Positions 8,431-22,235 of a stretch of DNA of 64,000 nt are shown piece after piece. Location of the stretch: assembly GCF_018691265.1 (NCBI RefSeq), contig NW_024881322.1, positions 7,254,001-7,318,000 on the forward strand, given 5' to 3'. The notes below the pieces were generated by a model, which made no database searches, was not told the DNA's origin, and saw only the letters and a program-made list of their open reading frames with translations. The number at the start of each line of letters is the position of its first letter. The stretch's first letter is position 1. A program made the position numbers and the translations under genes. The stretch is from Tyto alba (lineage: Eukaryota > Chordata > Aves > Strigiformes > Tytonidae).

Positions 8431-11400
8431 ATTACTGCCAAATTCACTATAAGCAATTCCATTGGGTACTTGATAACAACAGTAGAATCAGTCAAACGCC
8501 CTGGGTGCATTGCGTGGTCCCAGATACCTTTCAGAGCCCCTTTGTGTGCCATCCCACCCCCTGAGGTCTGCAGGGATGGGGCTTTTGGAGCCTGGATTTT
8601 GCAGGAGCAGGAGGGGTACGCTCCGTGTCTTTGCTTCGGGCCCCTGAACTATGGACCGCTTTTCTTTTTGACCTGATGAGGACAACTGGATCTAGCCCTT
8701 TTAAAAACAGGTTTAAAACGTACAACTTATATATATATAAAAATTTCGTAAGGCCTTTAGTACATAATGTTAAACTCTTGTGGGGTTTTGGATGCTTTAC
8801 TCTTGCATGATTTGTTGTCATTTTAATCTGTATTTGTTTCAGTGCAAAGTAGTTGGGATGCTTTCAGATCTAGGCACGTTGCTAATAGAAATTTGGTTCA
8901 TATTAGCTTTGCAATTTTTAGCTATTAGGTAGCTAAACATGTTCTAAATTTTCACCTTTTTTAAAAAAAAAAAAAAAAAAAACATAACAAAACAAACCTA
9001 CTCCAGGAAAACTAGTATCTTAATAATTGAAAGTGTTACAATTATGATTAACTTGTAATAGTGTTCTTTCAATTATAAAAATGTTTCTAAAATACGTTTT
9101 GTGCTTCTGATTTTTCTAAAATACAGCGTGTTACGATCCACTATCAAAACAAGAAGAATAAATGTTTTATCGGATATTACAGTGTGAGGCTTCATGAGTA
9201 AATTCACAAACAGTCTGGTTATTCTTCTTCTTTTCTCCCCCACCAAAGCAGCACTGAGTGTATATATGCAGCTTCAGAAGTTTCCTTAGAGCTCTTTCAT
9301 ACTTTAATAGGTTTGTTTTGGTTTCTGTTTGCTAGAGGAGTATGCTGCAGACATATTTTTTCAAAAGGTCAGGCAGTCTCCTAACACGTCCATTGTGTAT
9401 CACTGCAGTAAGAAATCCTCAGTGCAAAGGAGAGCTTCATGGTTAAATTTTAAAAGATAATGATTTAAATCTTTTTGTTAGCCTCTTTTTCTTAACATCC
9501 TTAGCGCTGCTTTTGGAGAGTCAACTTTTAACACAGTAGAAAGCAGGAAGCCCATTAATTAAAAATAACAAATAGCTAAAGGTAAACTTACTTGGTCACC
9601 TTTCCTTCTGAAATCCTGGCATTTAGCTATGTTTGTAAGGAATGTAGTAATGTATCGGTAGCCACAGCACTAATATAAGGACAAAGCAAAATTATCAATT
9701 ACGGAAACATCTAGGGCTCTGGGCCTGAATCTTTGATTTCCCATATGAATCTTAAAAACGTATGCATAACTGGCTTCTAACCATGCATACTCTAGGAACA
9801 TATTCAAGAATCAACCACAGATATTTTTTCAGTCAATGACTAAATATATATTCACTTGTCAGTAAACAAAATACATCGTTCTGATCCTCTTAAAAAAAAG
9901 AGAAAAAAATAAAAGGAATCTTCTTCCAGCAAAGTGAAGTTGTAGTATACTAAAAAAGTCACATATTTTCACTTTCATACAGGAGTTAAGGGGAAAAGAG
10001 AAATGATACTTGAAATATTTAAGCACACTCTGGGATACAGGACTAATCAATGTAACTTCTGCCTCATACTTGGGATGTACAGTTTATTAATACATGTCAG
10101 AATCTTTGCTATGTTAAAGCAAATAGCTGTGCCATTCAGGCTCAGTTTCAGTGAGAAAAAAAAAAAAAAATTGCTCTTTATGGACAAAACCAAGGAGAAT
10201 TAGCCAAACTCAAAACACTGGTGAGATTTTACTTTTCTCAAAAATCATGCAAAACCAATATGTGAGTGTGTAACTCTGGGTCATTTTGAAGGAATGAGAG
10301 ACCTTACAAGTTATTAATAAATTAGTATAGAAGATACTGGTCAAAACATCTTGTTAACTGGTTGGAATGACATAAATTGGAGTACTCTATAAATGTTGCT
10401 TCAAGCACTGGAAATAGAATTGTCATTGGTTACCAATTTGTTTTGTTTTGTTTTTTTAAGTTATTCTTCCCCTCAGTGTTCCTGTATTGGATATATGCAA
10501 TATGCCGTAATGCTTCCCTCTCTAATTCAGTACATGTGAATGCCTACAACAGTTTAACTTTATTTATCAGGTATGTTTCAGAAACTGAAAAAAGTCTCCA
10601 GCTGATTTAACAGCTGAGGCATTACTCATCAGTATATCTGATTACTGGTACATTAAGCAGTGGAACAGAAGCATTGCATCTCACAATACATATAGTTTAA
10701 TTGCTACTAACCAAACAAATATCAAGATGGCTTTATATTCAAAATTTATTTCATGATCATGTAAACAGAAATCTACAGTATTGATCCTTTTCAAAATGTC
10801 ATTATCAAGTATACCACAGCACTTAAGTTTTCCTTTAAAATTTCTCTGTGTGCCTGTCTTAATGGTTATGGATCTCGTACTCCTCATTTCAAACAATTGC
10901 AATGGTTGTGTTCAGCCACCCCGGCAGAAAAAACAGCCAGAAACACAGGCAAACCCAGTAACAGTTGCAGAGGTGTGACATCTACCTTCTTCTTCCCTAA
11001 TCAAACTCTGTCCACATGAAACCCCTGATTTACCACAGTTGTAACCTTTTAATTGTCAATACTCTAAATATATAGCTGTACTCATACAGAAATCTGTCTT
11101 TAAAAAGGTAGTTGATATATAAATTTTGCCTTTTTCTTTCAATAGCTTTAGGCCAGATTTCCTTATTCTGAGTAATTGATTCTACTATGTGATCTTAAAA
11201 CATAAGAGAGTAAATTATTAAGATTTGATTTTTCTCTTCAGACCATTCTTTCTTAATTACTGTGCAGTCTGAAAATATGAGAGTGTCAGAGTAGGAGTTT
11301 CATTTGAACAAATCTCCAAACAGGCTGTTCATGGACTAGGGCTTCGGATTTTCCTTACACCGCAGAAAAATTTCCTCTTCCCTTTCTAGCTAAACCCCCC

Positions 11401-12980
11401 GAGCAGCTGTAAACACCTCTTGCTATCTAGAGGCATGGCTCCCCGAATGCAGTCCCGTCATCTTAAGAATCCACTGGTCAAAGGAATTTCAATGACCAGT
11501 AATCAAAATTTTCCTTAAAGCCTGCAGCGTGGAGGTAGTAGTTGTAAGATTTCTGCAGTTATGGCAAGGAAACACTGTATTTCTTAACGTCTTGGTTCTC
11601 AGTTTCTCACCCGCGTGAAATATGGGTAACACCATACTCCAGGCATATTTAACGGGCACCACTGAAGAAAGGGTAGGAGCGATGGAGGCAACAGCTAGAA
11701 ACTCCAACGCCACAACGCGATTACAGTATGTTTTCCTTCCCTTGCTCTTTCAATTCACAGTAAATTTCATTCCAGCTCATAGAAATCATCATCCTTTCCT
11801 CTTTTTTATTTCAAAATGGTTGCATATTTTTCATTCACGAAAAGGTTAAAGGCGTTTCCCCATCGCAGGAGGGATTATCTTACCAGAGGATTCTGGGACT
11901 GCAGATGTATACTGCGGCAAAATCCTAAATTCATCGGCAAAAAAAAATCATCTCCAGACCCCAGCTGCTAAAAATAATAGAATTATACAGTAAATCATTG
12001 ATAAGATTAAAACATAAAGCCATTTTTGCGTTCCAAAGTGCTCTAAAACATGAGTCTTTTCTCTTAATTCATTTCTTAAATAATGCAAATTTTAAAGTAG
12101 CTTTTCTATCCCAAGCACGCAGCGCCATGAAATCGATAATTTTTGATCTTTTGGTTAGTAGGCAACATGGTGAGCTATTGCAGTGACTGCAGGCAGCAGA
12201 CATGTTCTTGTCAGCTAAAAATTTTCATATTGTTTTTGAGTCCATGGAGATTTGCGGATGGGATACAGCCAGTTATAGCTTCAGCTTGCACTTTGCTGGG
12301 GGGACGTAAACCAGCACCGTTTTAGATGTGCGTATAGATATAGATATATGTTTTAAAAACAAGAAGCATTACTGGATTTTAAACAAAAAATTATGTAAAA
12401 AGAATGGCTGGTGTGATTATAATCGCATCATGCAGGGTCCACGGTTTCCATTTAGTGAAATTTCGCAGAGGGCAACTTCTTAAGAACATCCCTGCTGTGC
12501 AGAGTGAAAAGCATGAACAAACCAAAGACAGAATTCATCTGTGTTTATATTTTACAGACAATGAAAAACCTACTCTTTGTATGCCTTTTTTTCCACCTTA
12601 TTATTTCACGAAAACTGCAGCATTTTCCCCGCCCCCACCCGAACACTCACCACCCCAGCACTGCGGTGTTCGGTCTTTCTTTCTTTCTTTCTTTTTTTTT
12701 TTCTTTCTTTTTTTCCACCTCTTCTTCTTCTTTTTTGCTTTCACAAATTCTGCACGCGCCATCTTTGTCTATTGTTACTCTTTTCTAATTTCTCTTGCCC
12801 ATTCTCTTTCAAATCAGCTAATAAACAGAAGGCTAAATGCCTCATCAATGCTTATGTGTTATATTCTCCCCATCATTTTCTTTCTGAGAAATAAAATTTA
12901 AAAAACACCAAACCAACGCCCCACGCCCCAAAATTTCTGTATTACCATAACCTGTTGTATACAGTGGTGATAAAAAACAT
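8431..12980. other. Gene-free AT-rich sequence
   Basis: No exon, RNA gene or complete transposon is recognised. It contains A runs at about 8964-8982 and 10156-10170, and a polypyrimidine tract at about 12674-12735 built from TTTC and TTC units. Open frames at 12404-12901 owe their length to that tract, which reads as Phe/Ser in all three frames. The block is otherwise single-copy in appearance. Confidence 0.6.
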
Positions 12981-12989
12981 TATTAACAT

Positions 12990-13400
12990 AATAGCAACAG
13001 CTGCAGCCTAAATAGAAGCTATGAGATAATAAATGTGCTACAACAAATTAATTTGCTGCAGGTGCTTGTGCTCTGAACTGCGTAACCCAAGCCATTTCAA
13101 GTCTGAATACAATTATTATTCCCCCCACACGCTAAAACAAAGTGCAGAGTGAAATGTCCTGTTATTATAAATATATTGTCCTGTCCCCCGAACATTTTCA
13201 CCATCAGCAAAGAGTGGAAGAAAGGATTTTAAAACCTCAGTAGAAAGCTGTGGCATTTAAAAATATTTAAAGAGGCTTCAAGTCATGTCCAGGCTTGAAG
13301 AGATAATGTCTGTTTATACATTAATTTGCACCTATTGTCTCTTAACCAGAGCTCTATAGGTAACAACGCACCGAGGTATTACATACGTGCGATTGGCAAG
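12990..13400. promoter_or_regulatory. Candidate conserved non-coding element
   Basis: A repeat-free, AT-rich block with clustered transcription-factor-like motifs: ATTAAT and AATTAATTT homeodomain cores, a CAGGTG E-box just after TTTGCTGCAG, and ATAAATATATT and TTAAAAATATTTAA tracts. It has the texture of vertebrate developmental enhancers lying in gene deserts. This is judgement from composition only; no alignment was available. Confidence 0.3.
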
Positions 13401-15543
13401 GCAGGGGCTGTAAACATCTCATTAGTAACAGATGCATATTTGTATATGTTGGCGCTTCCATTTACTTCATTGCAGAGAAAAAAAAAAAATCTCTTTGCAA
13501 TTTGGCTTGTATAATGTGCAGTGAACTAAGCAGGAATTTTTACTATTTTTTCCTGGTAAATATAGAGTTTCTGGAAGACAGTTACTAGTTACCTTACAGG
13601 CATGCACCATCAGCGTATTGCAGCATTCTTCAGACTATGAAGATGGGAAGTTAAATGAAGCCAAGTGATCTCTTTTCATTTGGGCACCATAATGTAAAAA
13701 TTAACCATGTGCTTTTTTATTTCGCCTTTTTTCTCCCCCCTTTTTTTACTGCTCACAGACCTAATTGTCTGAAACCTGGTGAAAAGGCAAAATTAAGGGC
13801 TCAGTTGTGCTGACTTGACTTTAGTAGCTTTTTCAGTGCCACAGCATACACAGCTTTTTTTTTTTTTTCTTTGCAAAGGTAATTAGAGAACTTGTGTGTT
13901 TTAAAAGATTGATTATTCTCATGGAGTAACCTTGAAATGTTCTTTCTGTGATCTTAAAAAAAAAAAAAAAAAAAAAGGTATAGTGTATCCTAAGAGAACT
14001 AATCAAACTAATTCCTCACACAGGACACATTTCCTCCGTGTTCTGGTGTAGCTTTGTAGCGATCAGAGAAGCTCGATGGAACACTTGTGCTGAAGCAGGG
14101 TGGACATGGTGCCTCCTGGGAAGGCGGTGCAGATAGCGAGGTGCACTGAAACCCCACCAATTGTGCAACCCTCCTCGGTGGTGATGAGCCCTTGCTCACA
14201 TGAGTTGGCCGAGGGAGGTCAGCTGGATTACTCATGAGTGAGTGAGACGTTGCACAACTCATCCCTACGCTAGAATTTGCATGTCTCAAATACCTTTTAC
14301 CTGAAGAAGACAACGTATAATCAATTAAGCAAAGTTGTATATGCTGTGCTAGTGAAAATGGTTTTAGTTTTAATGCTGCTTTTGTATCAGACCCTTGTTT
14401 TGTTTTCTGCGGCTTCTTCACATCTACTCCAAAGATCTAATTTTTAAGTTGTTAGTTGGACTCAGCTTCCATCTATGTCCGTAGCAATTTTCTCAGAGTA
14501 ACAACTGGGACATGAATTCCTAAAATTGAGGCATTCATCTCCATAATAGTTCATGGTAATGTGTCTCCCAATCATCATCTAAGTGAGTAAAGAGTATAGC
14601 ATTTCTGCATATGAAGCACAGGGTGAAAATGTGCTTTCGCAAACTTCTGTGCAGGTATTTCCACAGCCCGGTGTCTCCTTTCTCCTGAAGTAAAGCTGAT
14701 GTTACAAATGAGTGGTACTTTAGGCTCTGCCCCTCAGACCCTCAGTAGCACGCTCTTAAGAGGCAGGGTCTTATTCGTATTCTCAAAGGATGTCCATATT
14801 TTGCTGGCAGGTGATTTCAGTAGGGGAATTGGATCAATATTTCATAACTTGTTCCTCCATCTAACTAGTTTCTGCTACTGAAGGACCCAAGAGCCTTCCT
14901 GGCTCGGGTTATCAGGACCACATCACACAAGGTAGGAAAATACAAGTCAAAACTGGAGAGCCAAAGAGGGACTGAGGAGCAGGATCTCAGGTTATTTAGG
15001 TGGCTAGTGGAGTACTCTGTGCTGTCCCTTGCTCATACTAGCAGGTACTTTTGGAAATTTGCTGTTTGCCAAGCAAAATGACTTGCCTGGCATTCAGCAG
15101 GAAAACTGTGAGAGAAACTATGTTTGACCTAAGCCTCCACAGGAACAATGCATGTGTCGGAGAACAGTGACTTTACACAACAAAGTGTTACATGGTGGGA
15201 GTCATGGGTGGCTTCATTAAGAAAACATATGCAAATACTTTTGGAGGTATTACACCTTATGATTAATTTAACGGTGGGGGGAAAAGTAGATACAACAAGC
15301 TGTTAATTTTTCCATTATAAAACACTCATCCCTCACCAAAGAACAAAAAGGAAGAAGAGGAGATCTGATAGCTGGCTCTGGAGAAAATCAGACAGTTAAG
15401 TATAAAACAACCTGTACAATGCAGGCGGTGTGACTGGCAACTTTTTATTGCTGTGTGTACAACTGTAACAAAGCAGAGACTTTTTTTTTTTTCGTGGCCT
15501 AATGTGACTCAAGATTAAGCTTTATTGTGAATGTTGAATGCAG
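13401..15543. other. Gene-free sequence
   Basis: No feature is supported except simple runs (T run at about 13857-13869, A run at about 13957-13976). The minus-strand open frame at 14008-14421 (137 codons) has low-complexity composition and no family match that I recognise. Confidence 0.55.
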
Positions 15544-15635
15544 GCCTAATCCTGTCAGGTGCTAAGCACCTAATCCAGAAAGCATTTGTTGAGAGTTAAG
15601 GAAGGCCAGCGGGACTACCCACATTAAAAAAAAAA
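15544..15635. mobile_element. Possible palindromic MITE-like relic
   Basis: GGCCTAATCCTG followed by AGGTGCTAAGCACCT and later GCGGGACTACCCACATTAAA resembles the start and middle of palindromic MITE-like repeats (GGCCxGATCCTGC...GCTxAGCACCT type) that I recall as common in turtle and crocodilian genomes. AGGTGCTAAGCACCT is itself an inverted repeat (AGGTGCT/AGCACCT around A). An A-rich tail follows (about 15626-15665). The family assignment is tentative. Confidence 0.35.
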
Positions 15636-18600
15636 AAAAACAAACAAAAAAACAACAAAACAATACAAACCCCAAACTGAGTGATTGTGTTAGCACTTTA
15701 TTATATCTGGTAATATCTGCCCTTCTGCATAATTATAAATGACTTTTTTTTTATTTGCCTCATCTCAGTTCCCGCAACCTGTGTTTACACAGGTTCAGTT
15801 TCTGCAAATGCATTCTTTAGCACTGGAAATGTGAACATGAATGCGTGAGTCTGAAGCACTTTCCTGGGCTGTGCTCATCCACAGACTCACCCATTCATTT
15901 GTGTGGGTTTTACAATAATGTTTTGTTATTGTTTTGTGTCAATATTTGCTACTGCACTAGCTCTGCCTTTTTCCTTCCACCCACCTTTCTCCTCGTGTGC
16001 GTGCTGCCAGAGAAGTGCGGTTTGACTGAAACCATTCCAAGAGATATTGCCATTTGCAGCAGCATCACTGGGTACAATTTGTCAGGCAATGTCCGCGGGG
16101 CTGGAGGGGAGGCAGCACTGCTACATGTACCCGGGGTGTCCCTGCAGCCCACCCCCAGCCAGCCCACTCGCCCGTATCGAGAGGGCTCTGCCACGTCTCG
16201 GGGCACGGGTGTTGTATGGTTGGAGGTTTTGGGGCTGGGGCATGGGTTCACAGTTTCTGAGCTCTTCTTTTGCCCCTCTGCAGAACTGGACAAACCAGGC
16301 TCTCTCTTCTTGCACCAGATCACCTCCAGCACAGAGGGATGGCTTGCAGTGTCTTTAGGCAAAGGACTTAACTCTGGGCACCCAAGCCTCTCGAAGCAGA
16401 AGGGGGGAAAGGGCTTTGCCAACTTTGCCAACAGATTTACTTATCCCTATGCAGGGGCCTTTTGCATGTGAAATATTATGTGGCAGAGACAAAGCTACAA
16501 CGATTTCTGGGGAAGTCCTAGGTGAGAGGGCTGGGTTGGCAGCTATTTCTTTCTCATAAGCTTCTTCCTTTGCCCTCCCAGTGTTGCTGTGTGCGCCATT
16601 GCCTTTCTTAACCATCAGGTTCCTGCTCCCATTTAGAAGGCACACAACTTCTTAAATTATTATTTTTTTGAAGCTGGTTAATGCCACTGCACAGTGAAGC
16701 TGTTTCCCCATGTAAACAACGTGGTGAGGCCTCCTGATGTGCTGCACGGTACGAAAGGACTCGAATATGGCTGAGCTGGTGCTGCGGAAGGAAGAAGGAG
16801 CTGATCAAGAGGTCTGATGGGGGAGGGATCTGCAGTGTGAATGGGAAAAACCCAACAGGAGAAGGGGAGACGTCAGCTGCCAGCACCTTCTCCTTTGAAG
16901 ATCTCCGCAACCGGAGGGAGGATCGGGTTGCCAGCAAACTCTCTCTTCCCAAAACATCCTGCCCCTAAAAAAAGGAGAGTGGAGCACAGATTGCCAAGGG
17001 CCTTTTCTAGTCGCCCCCTCACCCTTATGTGTCTCCCATCCTGCCACCTCGGGGGGGTCCTGTAACAGGGCGATAGTCCCGCTGAGGCCGTGCTGCGGGC
17101 GGGCCGAGGGGCAGGGGCACATGCCCTGTCCGTGTAACTCACTAACCTGCTGCATTTGCCCACTGCATTTGGGATGCAGAGCTGGAAATAGCCAGCACCC
17201 AGGGTTTTATTTGCTTTCAAACCCATTTACTTCTAATGTATTGTCACGCCTGGTTAACTAGCAAGTTTCACCCATGTATGTTGTTTTGTAAACTCTTAGG
17301 CTGCATTATCCAGTGAGTGACTGTACAAATCTCAGGGTCAAAGATGGGAGAGGAGGTGCTTTTCTAAACAGGTGAAAATGGATGAGAAAGAGTAAAAATA
17401 ATGAATTTCTGGCATAGATTTTCAAATCGATGAAGGCTTGAGCAAGAAAAAAGAAGAAGAGCGTTTGGCATGGACACAGTTAAATATGAGTTTCACATTT
17501 TTTGAAAAGTACAGATGATCCAAATCTATTCATTATTTGAAATTCATATCTGGTCCTGTGCAAGAAGTGTAAAAACTGAAACTGACTTTTAGGAATGTCC
17601 CTCAAGACCTTTATACACCTACATTCTGTTGCTTTTCCTTTCATCCTCTTGTCAGTCAATACTTAACCCTTTTGGATTCTGACCTTTTGGTAGTGTGCGG
17701 GCTAGGTATAGAGCTGATCAAATAGTTAAAAGGATATTCTTGTATATTTTCACAAATCAAAACACCACTCGGTTTACTGTGATTTGTGGGTTATATTATT
17801 ACAAGCACACAGGAGCTTGTTCACTGAAGCATGAAGTCTCTGAAAATCTTCCGATATTTTGAAAGCACCCTATATTAGATCAACATGTATAAAAGTTTCC
17901 ACATGATTATTGAACCCACCTAAATAGCCAGAGCAAACACTTTGAAAAAGAGCATATGAGGCTGGTTAGTAAGCACTGATATAATTTTTAAAAATCCTCT
18001 GACCTAAATGGTAGTAAATGTGTAAAATAGTGACTAAACAAAGATATTCAACCATCTCTACACATCTAAAACATTTCTAAGTATGTACCAGTCTTAGGCT
18101 CATAGTGATATCCTTGACTGTCATCTAGTTTCAGGAGTATAAGGAAATTGTTACAGAAAAGGTGACAATAATACATCTTGTTGGTACTGAGAACCAAAAT
18201 GAAGCAGCTGTACATCAGAGAGAAAAGCTGAACCAAGAGACTGATAATGAGTGTGGCAAGTATTTTCTCTTGCTTATGGGTGGAAAAGCCAGCAAAGTCT
18301 CTGTTTGAAGACAAAGCACATAGTAATATGATCATAAAAATATCCTAATGGGGACTATGTGATGGACAGTAAATGTATTACTTTCAATACATCTACACGC
18401 AGTCTTTCAAGTTGCCTCAAACTGTACGGGGGATATGATAGCATCGACATAGCTAGATGTGGGCAGAGCTGAACCTCCTGTTTCATTATTATTGCTATTA
18501 TTTGTGCTGTTATTATTTAATACATATATTGCAGCAGCTCCTCAGAAGCTCAGGTGAAAAACATCACCCCGTTTCTGTAAGGCAGTGTGCAGACATTGCC

Positions 18601-19865
18601 AAGGCACTGTCAGTGCTCTGAAAAGCCTGCAATTCATGGAAACAAGTGACATTCAGAGGGTGGGGAGACGAGTACCATAATTATAGGTGGGGCTGGTAGT
18701 ATTACCTGTTATTAAGGGCTTGCCTGACACTTCCCATTTTAAGACCTGTTTTTGGTGGTTTGTAACTACTTAGTAAACTTTAACCATTTGTCTTTCACTA
18801 GACTTCCGTCCTTGGCTGACAGTGCTGCTCAGTCGTTTTTAACAGGCTGATGTATTTCATTGAGGCTCAGGGGATGGCAGAGGGACAGAGAGAGCAGCAG
18901 CTTTAAAAAAATGCAAAGAAATTTTAGCCTTGTGCCTTTCACTTCTTATCTGAAATAGGGACTCAAATATTATGTCACCCAGCTTCCTTGTATTCCCCCA
19001 GCTGTCTGTCTGCATCCATCTGTGAGCTCTTGTCTTATATCTGCCTTTCTGTTCTGCATTTGTACAGTACCTTACACAGCCAGGTTCTGGTCCATGACTA
19101 GTAAACATGTAAGCTACATCAGGGCCAAAAAATAGCCTGGTTTTACACAGACCAAATGCTTTTGGGAGGCGAAGAAATAGTCCCTGTCTAGAAATCCTTC
19201 ACGGTCTCTTCTTTATTGATCGTGACTCCCGAATTGCTTACGTTTCTCCTCACAATTAAAGTGCTGGAAATGTTTCATGTGCAAATATGAGTGACTTTTC
19301 TTGTCAACAACAGCAACTTTTAGTAAATGCTGTTTCTAAAAATACAAAGACTGTTTTTCAGGCTCTGTTTAAACAGAAACACAGTGCTGTTTGGCGATCA
19401 AGCTGAGTAAAAGTTTATTTCCTCTACCTGTGTGCTTGTAAGCAGCACAGAGAGGAAGGGAATGAGCCACTGAGTTTATGTTTCCACTGGAAATGCAGAA
19501 CAGAGGGCCAAGATTCATTAAGATTGTTATACTAAGTCAATATGACCTTTCCCTTTGTATTTTGTTTCCTTCGATTGACTTGAAATTGGACTAAGCAGTG
19601 AACACCGTGTTCAAGACTTCTGAATTCCTTCAGCAAAGGTCGATGTTTTCAACTGTAAGGAGATCGTTGATTCAATAGTGATTTTTGTGTTACCCATAAA
19701 GCCTCACAGGCCATTTCATTCACCTCCTTTATAGTCAGTATTTTTCACCCCCATTAAACTAAAGAGTTGACAAAATCTTACATAATTTGGCCTTTTAGAA
19801 TAAATGAAAAAATCACTAGATTCGCATTTCAACACCAAGTTGTTAACATTGTGCTTTCCATACCT
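15636..19865. other. Gene-free sequence
   Basis: No exon or RNA gene is recognised. The 208-codon frame at 15845-16471 and its antisense and overlapping partners lie in a locally GC-rich patch and show no domain, signal peptide followed by a conserved body, or family similarity. The 19030-19115 segment (GTACAGTACCTTACACAGCC...CCTGGTCCATGAC type) loosely resembles the tail of an old amniote repeat, too weakly for a separate call. Confidence 0.55.
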
Positions 19866-19976
19866 GAAGCCCAATCCTGCAAAGTGTTTCAGGTTCTTTT
19901 GCTTCATTTGTAATTTTAATTATGAGCATTTTTGTCCCCCAGCAAAGTGAACATCGCTGACATCTGCAGGATCTGT
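19866..19976. mobile_element. Possible MITE-like relic with terminal inverted repeats
   Basis: Begins AGCCCAATCCTGCAAAGTG and ends CATCTGCAGGATCTGTCCC. The inner ends AATCCTGCA and TGCAGGATC form an imperfect inverted repeat about 90 bp apart. The same AATCCTGC terminus occurs in the candidate at 15544. The shared terminus and inverted ends suggest a small non-autonomous DNA transposon family, heavily decayed. Confidence 0.35.
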
Positions 19977-22235
19977 CCCTACATTTATCCAAGTCAATAA
20001 TGTGAAAGTTTGAAGGCTGAATGTTTGAAGCTGTTCCTATTGGGATTAAAGATGATTTTCTAAATGCAGACCTGTGTTCTCTCCTTGTAACCTGGTTACA
20101 GACCATGTAATCTATGGCACACTTTTAGAGCGTAATCATATGGAAAATCCTTGGCCAAAAAAAGCAAGCAAACAACACTAGATCTCAACAAACCACAAAT
20201 GTACTTCAAGACCCAAGTGTGGGCAGGCCCAGGACCTGAAGACTATGCCATGCATCATGCAAAGGGTAATCTTCTGCTGATTTAAAAAACAAGAAGACCC
20301 CAAAAAACTAAAACACCACACCCTCAAACAAATCCAATTTGACCTAAGATCTTTATGTGGCTGTGATTTGTGATTAATTTATTCTTTCCTTCTGGGGTGG
20401 CTTCTACTAGCTTTCAATGATGTAGAAAACCACATCCCCCCTGCCCTTCTACCCCCATCTTTTAAAAGCAGCCCACAGCCCTTGCTCACAGGTCTGCCAG
20501 CTGAAAAGGCAAAACTGACTTTTTTTTCCTTTTTGTACCATACTCTTTATGCACATGTACATGTACAGAACTCCTGCAAGGGTCAATGGGAGTATATCAT
20601 GCAGGGATTGAGAAGAGAATACAACCCTGTCTTGCTGGTGTTTTTCCTAGGATCAGGTGGAAAGATGGTGTTTGCAGGACACAGTTTGCTGGCACCTTGC
20701 CAGGCTCATGCCAGCTGCTGCAAATTCATGGTAATAAGCCTATTTCTATGCGAAAGAGCTTATTGATAATAATTTCTGTCAGCTTCTAACCGATTAGTGT
20801 TTTGGGTTTTTTAAAATCAAATGTCTATGAGAAGTATTTTATTTTTTTAATGCAGTGTTTTAATGCAGTGCTAATGGTTATCAGCTCCATCTGACTCATC
20901 CAGCCCAGAAACCAGTTTATGTTGGTTTCTAATGATAAAAGCTAAAGTAAAAGAGAAAATAAAAAATATTTCTGCAAACAACTTGATTTTTCCTCCTATC
21001 TGGAATTAATGTGAACAAATTTCACATTAGTAAGAAGAGGAATTTGCGAATAGCCAGGCTGTAACTGTTTGGGCTCTGGGTGTGTTCTGCTGGGAGGGGG
21101 AACCAAGTGGTGGGTGAACCTGTTAGGTGTCAAGAAGACACAAGTTAAAAACTTTAGAAACTGCCAGCCCTAAAGCAATGATCTCATGATCAGATGCATA
21201 AAGGCACTATTGAAGAGTTTTGCCAGTGTCCATTTTGAGCTGTTCTAGTAAGATACAATAACTAGGGGCATGGTGGGAGATCCCTGTGAGCTTTAGACAA
21301 TCTCTCTTCCTTTTCTTGTGGTGCTATGGTGGGGTTTTTTTGTTGTTGTTTTGTTTTGTTTTTTCTTTTTTTTTTTTTTTTTTCTCTAAACAATAAGGAG
21401 GAAAATAAGGAAAAATAAATAAGTGGCCAATACCAGTCTGGTTTTTAGGTAACATACATCCATATCACAAAGCAGGCATCAGAGTTGGCATAGGCCATCA
21501 GAGAGCCCTGGGGGCTAAATTGTTCATAAAGACCAAAACTTACCAGGAGCTGGTCTTTCTTCCATGGCAAGGCTGAGTGAGAAGGAAGAACCTGAATTTC
21601 TTGCTGATCCTATGTGTGGCTAGACAGGCCTTCAGCAGCAATCTCATGTCTTTCATGAGCTTGAAATATGCATTAACATTTTAAAATAACAAGCAATAAC
21701 TGTGTGAGCTTCCACACTTTCCAAAAGCCTATTTTTAGCTTCATATACTGACAACCAAATTCCTGCATACACTGCCATCTCCAGCTGATTTTATTAGGTG
21801 AGCCTCTGTTGGATCCCCATCCCCAAATGACACTTCCCATTCTAGAGGGGCCCTCAGATAGTTGCATGTTTGCTCTCTGGTTCTCCTTCAAACAAGATTT
21901 GCAAGAGACAAGTCTTTGTTCGAGTGGGAAGTGCCAGATTTATTCCTGGTCTGTATGACAGAAGAGAGCTGGCTTGATCTCTCAGTTCAGGCCTGCCTTA
22001 AGTCCTTATCATGCCCTGCAATACGGTATCACACAGGACGTGAATTCCTTTCGTATCTCACCTAGTATAGCCTATGACTGTCCTCTGAAACAACCACTTT
22101 GGAAGAAAAGTCAACAAAAGCATCTCTGATGTGCCTGTGGGGGTGCCCCCACTTAATCAAATTTTCTGGAATGGGGGAAGAGAAAGGAAAGCTCAGAAAG
22201 GGCTTAATGGAGTTATGGACTAGGAGACCAGAGGT
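19977..22235. other. Gene-free sequence
   Basis: No supported gene. It contains a T/G-rich tract at about 21333-21383 (GTTTT units grading into a long T run). Short open frames at 20482-20789 and 21673-22065 are not recognisable. Confidence 0.6.

Noticed and set aside
8440..8830. Overlapping 61-96 codon frames on both strands at 8.5-8.8 kb
   Set aside because: Mutually antisense short frames, no known protein, no splice or promoter context.
12404..12901. Frames of 94-165 codons with long Phe/Ser stretches
   Set aside because: Their length comes from the TTTC/TTC polypyrimidine tract, which lacks stops in every forward frame.
15845..16471. 208-codon plus-strand frame, the longest in the window
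   Set aside because: An antisense frame of 160 codons and two other forward frames overlap it; no motif, promoter or splice context; treated as chance.
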